Shown piece by piece: positions 6,880 to 11,942 of a stretch of 11,942 nucleotides of DNA; positions within the stretch are counted from its first letter, which is position 1, and each line of letters begins with the position of its first letter. A program made the translations under genes and the position numbers. The notes below the pieces were generated by a model that saw only the letters and a program-made list of their open reading frames with translations, ran no database searches and was not told where the DNA came from. This stretch comes from Smithellaceae bacterium. GTDB lineage: Bacteria; Desulfobacterota; Syntrophia; Syntrophales; JAQULV01. The DNA lies in NCBI GenBank assembly GCA_028718405.1, contig JAQULV010000009.1, forward strand, positions 1 through 11,942. Direction: 5' to 3'.

Positions 6880-8607
6880 TCACCCCAGCGAGAGGAGATA
6901 CGATCTGAGATTTATCTTCTTGCGGGTTAGGCCTAACTTCGTGCGTATGTGGTTTCTATGGAGATTAACCGCGCCACAGCCGATACCCATCAGGGTTGCT
7001 ATATCCCTGGTGTTTCTTCCCTGCCTGATGAGATTGGCCACTTGAATCTCCTTGGGAGTAAGGTTGCCCGTCTGTGAAGTCAACTCTCCAAGGAAATTGG
7101 AGAGGACCTCTTTGAGGCTTATCTCGAGCGAGTCAAGGTAACCATTCTGCCTCCCGTTCAGCTCACTTTTCCGCAGACGATCAATGTACGGAACGACCAG
7201 GCGTTTCACATTCGCCATGATCTTTTGTTCCAGGTCCATCCGTTCCTCGTCACGATTACGGAGGAGGACTTTCAGGGCGGTATTGGCCTCTTCGAGACGG
7301 TCCGATTTTCGCTTCAATTCCGCCTCACTTCTCCGCAGTTCTCCTTCCTTTCGCTTGAGTTCCGTTATGTCTACCGCCGAGCCGGCGATAAAGAGAGGCT
7401 CTCCCTTACGGTCCTTTGCCAGGACCAGATTCATCAGCATAGGAAAGGTCGTGCCGTCTTTTCTCCTCTGCTTAAGCTCAATGGCCTTGACTTCCCCTTG
7501 GCGCAGTAGGTCGGAAAATATCCGTTCGATGCGCGGACGCTGATCTTCAGGATGAAGGACCCGGAGGTTCTGTCCCAGCACCTCGCCTACCTCATAGCCG
7601 TGGACGGAGGCGAAATAATTATTGGTGTAGGTAATCTTCCCTTCCAGCGTCACGATAGCGATACCATAGTTGGCGCTGTCGGCGATGGCCTTGAATTTCC
7701 GGATTTCATCTTGGGCCTTTTCTCTCTTCGTCACGTCAATCAGGAACAAAAGGAGGCTGTCATCATAACCCTCATAAGGAAATCTGACGACTACATATTC
7801 GACGATACCCTCCTGGCCACCCCGGTAGGTCGTACGGAAGATGCCGGGAGAATCCATCTCTTCACCGCGGAAGATCCGGTCGCGGACCGCGCGCAGGTCG
7901 TCGAGATCTTCCGGACTCAACATATCCAGGAAAGACAGCCCAAAGAGCTCCTCGGGTTTTGCTGCCCCTAACCTCGAACTTACCTTCTCATTGCAGAAGA
8001 GGATTCTGTCGTCTTTGATTACGGCGATACCTACGGTTGCCTTTTCAACAAGGGTGCGGTACCGAAGTTCGCTCGCCCGGAGAGCCTTTTCCATCCGTTT
8101 TCGTTTTGTAACGTCACGCGCATAACCGACGATCCCGGCAAGCGACCCATTCTCTTCAAGAAGCGGCGCCTTGATCAGTTCCAGACAGATGTTTTCCTCT
8201 CCGATCTCCAATTCCAGATCAAAGTGACATGTTCTCCCCGCCTGGCTCGTCTGCAGATCTGACTGCCGCCCGGACTCCGCAAGCCTCCCCAGAGCGCTTT
8301 GTTTCCCAAAGGTGGCCGCAATCTCGGCATCATCAAGACCGATGCATTCTTCCTGGGAACACTTGAGGATTTTCTCGCAGTAAGCGTTACTGCCAAAGAG
8401 ATAGCGAAAATTTCTGTCCTTGCAGAAGGCCATATCGCCGATCCGTCTCATGTGCAGGTAAGAGACGAACTCGGCCAGGCTTATCCCGTCGTCGCCCTCG
8501 CGGATATTGAGAAACGGTGCTTCAACAATATGGGGAAAATGTATCTTGACCTCCGGTGTCGCACAGTGCTCCAGAGGTTCGATAACTATAACCTGATCTT
8601 TCCCCAT
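6880..8607 (-). CDS. Triple-PAS, LuxR-type DNA-binding regulator
   Basis: A 575-residue soluble sensor-regulator; I see no membrane segment and no kinase or receiver domain. Three PAS-like units can be followed: about 50-168 (ending GYARDVTKRK), 178-295 (opening RYRTLVEKATVGIAVI, ending LIDVTKRE) and 303-420 (KFKAIADSANYGIAIV, then TNNYFASVHGYE, ending GSAVDITELKRK). A charged coiled coil at about 418-465 and a helical linker lead to a LuxR/FixJ helix-turn-helix at 516-572 (LTPKEIQVANLI, IATLMG, LHRNHIRTKLGL). PAS1 is Cys-rich (Cys62, 77, 83, 88). It probably binds a small ligand or responds to redox state and acts directly on DNA, and no ligand is evident. GGGGAGGG lies 5 nt before the ATG. 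It starts 21 bp after the small membrane protein, so it is the last gene of the UDG-NfeD-slipin operon. It could also be a member that only shares the transcript. Confidence 0.88.
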   Translation of the reverse strand: MGKDQVIVIEPLEHCATPEVKIHFPHIVEAPFLNIREGDDGISLAEFVSYLHMRRIGDMAFCKDRNFRYLFGSNAYCEKILKCSQEECIGLDDAEIAATFGKQSALGRLAESGRQSDLQTSQAGRTCHFDLELEIGEENICLELIKAPLLEENGSLAGIVGYARDVTKRKRMEKALRASELRYRTLVEKATVGIAVIKDDRILFCNEKVSSRLGAAKPEELFGLSFLDMLSPEDLDDLRAVRDRIFRGEEMDSPGIFRTTYRGGQEGIVEYVVVRFPYEGYDDSLLLFLIDVTKREKAQDEIRKFKAIADSANYGIAIVTLEGKITYTNNYFASVHGYEVGEVLGQNLRVLHPEDQRPRIERIFSDLLRQGEVKAIELKQRRKDGTTFPMLMNLVLAKDRKGEPLFIAGSAVDITELKRKEGELRRSEAELKRKSDRLEEANTALKVLLRNRDEERMDLEQKIMANVKRLVVPYIDRLRKSELNGRQNGYLDSLEISLKEVLSNFLGELTSQTGNLTPKEIQVANLIRQGRNTRDIATLMGIGCGAVNLHRNHIRTKLGLTRKKINLRSYLLSLG

Positions 8608-8628
8608 ATCCCTCCCCTTCTTTATCGA

Positions 8629-8949
8629 TCAGGACCTATGCTTTCTTTGCTTGACGATGATATTGACGCCGACCAGGATGAGCAGTATCGGCAGTAAATA
8701 GGTGGCCAGTTCATTCATGCTGAGCGCCATGTTCTCGCGCAGGAGAAATACCAGACCGACGGCCCCGATGATCCAGCCGCCCAGGTCTTTGAATCGCTGG
8801 GCTAAGGTACCGACGGCAATAACGATCAGCAACAGCGGCCAACTCTTGTCGAAGGCAAAAATGGCCATCTTATGCAGAATTATCAATACTCCCAGAGTGA
8901 CGAGAATCAGACCGCCGGTCAATATGTGTCGCTTCTCTTTCGCCTCCAC
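8629..8949 (-). CDS. Small four-helix membrane protein, LiaI/LiaF-like (DUF5668 type)
   Basis: A 106-residue membrane protein with four hydrophobic segments at about 9-26, 37-51, 57-71 and 81-99, and short charged ends (MEAKEKRH and KQRKHRS). The pattern of an N-terminal GGLILVTLGVLIIL helix, a KSWPLLLIVIAVG segment and a last LLPILLILVGVNIIV helix matches the LiaI/LiaF membrane-region / DUF5668 type. In Firmicutes, LiaF-type proteins take part in envelope-stress sensing. The start is a GTG at 8949 with AAGGAG placed 7 nt upstream; the nearby ATG is out of frame. It lies 30 bp after the slipin gene and 21 bp before the PAS-LuxR gene, so translation is probably tightly linked. Function is inferred by family resemblance only. 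Confidence 0.78.
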   Translation of the reverse strand: MEAKEKRHILTGGLILVTLGVLIILHKMAIFAFDKSWPLLLIVIAVGTLAQRFKDLGGWIIGAVGLVFLLRENMALSMNELATYLLPILLILVGVNIIVKQRKHRS

Positions 8950-8979
8950 TGTACATCTCCTTTCTCCAGGGATGAGCCC

Positions 8980-9732
8980 CTATTGTTTTTCTATCATCTT
9001 CAGGAACGGTTTGAAAAGATCGATCGGTATCGGGAACAACGTCGTGGAATTATGCTCCGTAGCAACCTGCGTCAACGTTTGCAGGTAACGGAGTTGCAGC
9101 GACATTGGCTGGGTCTCCATAAGGGCCGCCGCCTCGATCAGTTTCTGAGCCGCTTGGAATTCGCCCTCGGCGTTGATAACCTTCGCACGCCTTTCCCTTT
9201 CGGCTTCGGCCTGTTTGGCGATGGCCCTCTTCATTTCCTCGGGCAGATCGATCTGCTTAACCTCGACGAGCGAAACCTTGATCCCCCATGTATCGGTACT
9301 GCGATCCAGGATCTCCTGCAAGTGTAGGTTGATCTTTTCCCGTTGCGAGAGGATCTCGTCCAGTTCGGCCTGTCCGCAGACACTACGCAGGGTGGTCTGG
9401 GCAAGCTGGGAGGTTGCGTAGAGATAGTTCTCCACGTCGATGACGGCAGCGTTGGCGTCCATGACGCGGAAGTATACGACAGCGTTGACCTTGATGGAAA
9501 CGTTGTCCCTCGTGATTACGTCTTGGGGTGGAACTTCCAGCGTGATGGTCCGCATATCCACCTTCACCATCTTGTCCACGACAGGGATCAGGATGATGAG
9601 ACCCGGTCCTTTGGTATCTATGACCCTGCCGAGGCGGAAGATCACTCCCCGTTCATATTCATTCAGGATCCGGATTGCCGAGGCCAGGAACATGACCGCC
9701 AATACGATAAGTACGACCGGTGCAAAATACAT
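8980..9732 (-). CDS. Slipin (stomatin/SPFH family) membrane protein
   Basis: A 250-residue SPFH/band-7 protein of the bacterial slipin type. It has one N-terminal membrane anchor (about 3-20) and the slipin signatures [13 protein letters not shown] (24-36), [14 protein letters not shown] (42-55), [23 protein letters not shown] (67-89) and a coiled-coil-prone [17 protein letters not shown] region (175-191). Slipins oligomerise on the membrane, and in archaea a stomatin is cleaved by its NfeD-type partner protease. I chose the ATG at 9732 because AAGGAGGT lies 7 nt upstream and the protein then begins at its membrane anchor. An in-frame GTG 54 bp further up (9786) sits inside a hairpin and has no ribosome site. 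It follows the NfeD gene by 90 bp and precedes the small membrane protein by 30 bp. The C-terminus (residues 230-250) is LFPIP-containing, as is common in the family. Confidence 0.92.
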   Translation of the reverse strand: MYFAPVVLIVLAVMFLASAIRILNEYERGVIFRLGRVIDTKGPGLIILIPVVDKMVKVDMRTITLEVPPQDVITRDNVSIKVNAVVYFRVMDANAAVIDVENYLYATSQLAQTTLRSVCGQAELDEILSQREKINLHLQEILDRSTDTWGIKVSLVEVKQIDLPEEMKRAIAKQAEAERERRAKVINAEGEFQAAQKLIEAAALMETQPMSLQLRYLQTLTQVATEHNSTTLFPIPIDLFKPFLKMIEKQ

Positions 9733-9774
9733 ATCAACCTCCTTGGAAACAATCGTCTGTGGTTCTATTCCTCT

Positions 9775-9790
9775 GAGGGTTTGCACCCTC
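9775..9790 (-). other. Hairpin with a GNRA-type tetraloop between the NfeD and slipin genes
   Basis: On the minus strand GAGGGT and ACCCTC form a perfect 6-bp stem closed by GCAA, a GNRA tetraloop. No T-run follows, so it is not a terminator. In the operon mRNA it would sit about 43 nt before the slipin start and could affect processing or stability. Confidence 0.5.
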
Positions 9791-9822
9791 CCGCATCCGC
9801 GCCTTGGTATAACGATGCTCGC

Positions 9823-11127
9823 TCAGAGCTTTCGAACCTTAAGCCTGAGGCCGTCTATAGCAACGACCTTCACTGGTTCGTCCCTCCCGATGGGCTCATC
9901 GCTCCACGCCTGCCAGTACTCGCCCTTGACAAATACCTTTCCCTCCCTGTCGATCTCCGTCACCGTTCTCCCCTCTATGCCGACCATGGCTTCACGCCCG
10001 GTTTGTTTCTTTTTCATTTGGGCCTTTGCGGCCAGACTGATGACGGCGACAAAGAATGCGCTGATCACGACAAGCGTAAAGGCCATCACATTATAAGACA
10101 CGCGGAGCGCCGGCTCGGGCGACTTGAACAGGAGCAGTGATCCTATGACCAGCGAGATGATGCCGCCCACTGTGAGCAGACCGTGGCTGATTACTTTGAT
10201 CTCGGCAATAAAAAGGATTATGCCGAAAAGGATCAAAAGAACGCCCGCATAATTGACGGGAAGCGTTTGCATCGCAAAGAAAGACAGGATTAGTGAGATC
10301 CCCCCGATGATGCCGGGAAGCATGACACCCGGATTGGCCAGTTCAAAATAGAGGCCGGCCAGTCCCACCAGCAGCAAGATGTATGCAATATTGGGATCGC
10401 TGATCGTCGCCAGAATCCGCTGACGCAAGCCCATCTTCTTATAGTGAAGCGCCGCCCCTTTGGTATCGAGGATGCGCGCTCCGTCCGGCAAAATGACCTC
10501 CTTGCCATCGATCTTTGTCAGCAGATCATTGACATCTGAGGCAACGTAATCGATCACCTTGAGGTTCAGCGCCTGCTCAGCAGTAATCGATTCGCTCTTG
10601 CGGACGGCCTGTTCCGCCCAGTCTTCGTTGCGCCCTCTTTTCGCAGCAATGCCTCTCACATAGGCCACGGCATCGTTTTCTACCTTAAGGGACATGGTTT
10701 TGTCCATGCCTCCAATCCCCAGCCCCACGGGATGAGCCGCCCCGATGTTAGTGCCGGGTGCCATGGCAGCGATATGGGCAGCCATGGTGATGATTACTCC
10801 CGCCGAAGCGGCCCGGGCACCGGCCGGATAGATGTAAACGACGACGGGCAGGGGCGCGTTGAGAAATCCTTTGGCGATGTCGCGCATAGCCAGATCAAGT
10901 CCACCCGGAGTGTCGAGCAGGATAATGATCCCTTCGGCCCCTTCACGGGAAGAATCCTGGATGCTCTGTAATACGTATTCAGCGATAGGGGGGGATATCG
11001 TGGCGTCGACCGTAATTACGTCAAAAAAGGGCCGAGCTTCCTGCCCGTACCCACTACCCGTAAAAATGAGAAGCAACAGGCCAACCAAAATTCCCGAGTT
11101 TGGCATCTTAAGGAACATCTTTCCCAT
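9823..11127 (-). CDS. Full-length NfeD: ClpP-class membrane serine protease
   Basis: A 434-residue NfeD1b-type protein. An N-terminal signal or anchor (about 11-28) leads into a ClpP/SppA-like protease domain (about 35-225). The Ser-Lys dyad is visible: Ser108 in GARAASAG (103-110), preceded by the oxyanion-type loop DTPGGLD (72-78), and probably Lys148 in LKVEND (147-152). Membrane helices follow at about 246-265, 268-286, 292-311, 315-334 and 347-368. A C-terminal OB-fold NfeD domain (about 377-434) begins REAMVGIEG and ends in LRLKVRKL. The catalytic domain is expected outside the cytoplasmic membrane. In Pyrococcus the homologue PH1510 cleaves the C-terminal region of the stomatin PH1511. 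The slipin gene directly downstream fits the same partnership. GGGGGTG lies 6 nt before the ATG at 11127, and the UDG gene is 72 bp upstream. Confidence 0.93.
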   Translation of the reverse strand: MGKMFLKMPNSGILVGLLLLIFTGSGYGQEARPFFDVITVDATISPPIAEYVLQSIQDSSREGAEGIIILLDTPGGLDLAMRDIAKGFLNAPLPVVVYIYPAGARAASAGVIITMAAHIAAMAPGTNIGAAHPVGLGIGGMDKTMSLKVENDAVAYVRGIAAKRGRNEDWAEQAVRKSESITAEQALNLKVIDYVASDVNDLLTKIDGKEVILPDGARILDTKGAALHYKKMGLRQRILATISDPNIAYILLLVGLAGLYFELANPGVMLPGIIGGISLILSFFAMQTLPVNYAGVLLILFGIILFIAEIKVISHGLLTVGGIISLVIGSLLLFKSPEPALRVSYNVMAFTLVVISAFFVAVISLAAKAQMKKKQTGREAMVGIEGRTVTEIDREGKVFVKGEYWQAWSDEPIGRDEPVKVVAIDGLRLKVRKL

Positions 11128-11199
11128 GAAACACCCCCAAGGGATTTATCGTCTCACCATTCAAGGTTGCGCTATATTCGAATCGATTGGCCGGGCGTC

Positions 11200-11942
11200 T
11201 CAACTCTGCGGAGGACGGCCCTGCAGAGAAAGTCCCAGTTCTCTCATGATGAGTTGAATGTCCTCCCACACCTGTTTCTTTGCCGCCGGGTTCCGCAGGA
11301 GATACGCGGGGTGATACGTGGGCATAAGCTTGATCCCCTCATAAGAGTAGAATTGCCCCCGCATGACAGTTATGGGGACATCCGTTTTGAGCAGGGTCTT
11401 GGCAGAGAAGGTACCCAGGGCACAGATAATCTCTGGCCCGATTGCGCGAAGCTGTCGGATGAGGAAAGGCTCACAGGCTTTGATTTCCATCGGCTCCGGA
11501 TTACGGTTCTTGGGAGGACGACACTTGAGAATGTTGCAAATATAGACATCCTCTCGCTTCAGTCCCATGGCCTCGATAATCTTTGTCAAAAGCTGGCCGG
11601 CGCGGCCGACAAAAGGTCTCCCCTGGCGATCTTCCTCTTCACCGGGGGCTTCACCTACGAAGACGAGCCGGGCCGTGGGGTTACCCTCGCCGAAAACGAG
11701 ATGGCGCCGTGTCTCGCACAGCAGGCATCTCCTGCAATCGCCGAGTTCGGCCCGCACCTCTTCCAGGGAGTGAGGGGAATCGGACCGCGCCTTCTCTGCG
11801 GGGGTGGTAAGACAGTTCGCTTCCGAAAGACGGAGGTATGAGAGATCACGTCCCGCCGCTTGGTCCGCCTTTAAGCGCGACTCCAATGAACTGGCCAAAC
11901 AGCGTAACTCCGCCTGGATTTCTTCTGCAAGAGACTTGGTCA
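11200..11942 (-). CDS. Family 4 uracil-DNA glycosylase, first base just outside the window
   Basis: A type 4 (UDGa, iron-sulfur) uracil-DNA glycosylase, which removes uracil from DNA to start base-excision repair. In minus-strand reading the frame is open to the right edge, where TG-ACC-AAG-TCT is read. The missing base would complete a start codon (NTG), giving MTKSLAEEIQAEL and about 247 residues. An internal TTG at 11898 would be a poorer start because the conserved N-terminal helix would be lost. In full-length numbering the 4Fe-4S ligands are probably Cys70, Cys73 (CRRC), Cys141 (KCRPP) and Cys157. The uracil-site motif is GEAPGEEED (97-105), NILKCRPPKNRNP lies at 137-149, and the second active-site motif TYHPAYLLR includes His211. 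The N-terminal helix of about 65 residues before the Cys motif is longer than in archaeal/Thermus UDGa but common in bacteria. It is the first visible gene of the minus-strand operon. Confidence 0.93.
   Translation of the reverse strand, partial: TKSLAEEIQAELRCLASSLESRLKADQAAGRDLSYLRLSEANCLTTPAEKARSDSPHSLEEVRAELGDCRRCLLCETRRHLVFGEGNPTARLVFVGEAPGEEEDRQGRPFVGRAGQLLTKIIEAMGLKREDVYICNILKCRPPKNRNPEPMEIKACEPFLIRQLRAIGPEIICALGTFSAKTLLKTDVPITVMRGQFYSYEGIKLMPTYHPAYLLRNPAAKKQVWEDIQLIMRELGLSLQGRPPQS

Noticed and set aside
6920..6945. Perfect 12-bp palindrome GTTAGGCCTAAC near 6926-6937
   Set aside because: It lies inside the HTH coding region of the PAS-LuxR gene and is not repeated elsewhere in the window that I can see, so it is likely chance.
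9733..9786. Upstream GTG start for the slipin gene (18 extra residues)
   Set aside because: The GTG lies in a hairpin with no ribosome site, while the ATG at 9732 has a perfect AAGGAGGT.
9343..10140. 265-codon plus-strand open frame across the slipin-NfeD boundary
   Set aside because: It overlaps two well-supported genes on the other strand and has no domain or start signal.
11167..11841. 224-codon plus-strand open frame opposite the uracil-DNA glycosylase
   Set aside because: The minus-strand protein carries all UDG family 4 motifs, so the opposite frame is a shadow.

Overview
The window looks like chromosomal DNA from a Gram-negative bacterium, most likely a member of Desulfobacterota (the former Deltaproteobacteria, for example the Syntrophia/Syntrophobacteria side). 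The main evidence is the adenylate kinase, which belongs to an unusual subtype with a large zinc-ribbon-like LID that I associate with that phylum. A long cytoplasmic PAS-LuxR regulator of a type common there, and the fmdB-adk-lepA neighbourhood, also fit. The species cannot be named from the sequence. I see no tRNA, rRNA, CRISPR array, insertion sequence or phage gene.

Layout, left to right. Positions 1-1232 (minus strand) hold the N-terminal ~410 codons of an exported, low-complexity, very acidic protein that runs off the left edge. It is preceded by a short leader with a terminator-like hairpin. Positions 1465-2652 (minus) encode a class I/II PLP aminotransferase with its own terminator and a strong sigma70-type promoter. 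A divergent promoter region (2653-2810) separates it from a plus-strand cluster: an FmdB-type zinc ribbon protein (2811-3020), adenylate kinase (3123-3797), a near-perfect intrinsic terminator, elongation factor 4/LepA (3874-5670) and the heme chaperone HemW (5738-6868).

HemW ends only 11 bp from the end of a minus-strand operon that occupies the rest of the window. In transcription order this operon is: a family-4 uracil-DNA glycosylase (starting about one base beyond the right edge), a full-length NfeD with a ClpP-class protease domain, a slipin/stomatin-type SPFH protein, a small four-helix membrane protein resembling the LiaI/LiaF membrane region, and a triple-PAS LuxR-type regulator. NfeD plus slipin is a well-known membrane-protease/scaffold pair. 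The extra membrane protein and a cytoplasmic PAS-LuxR regulator, spaced 30 and 21 bp apart, suggest a membrane-state sensing unit, and this is the best candidate here for an undescribed system.

The plus-strand genes are housekeeping: nucleotide balance (adk), translation (lepA) and heme delivery (hemW). The left-edge secreted protein is the only gene whose function I cannot place.
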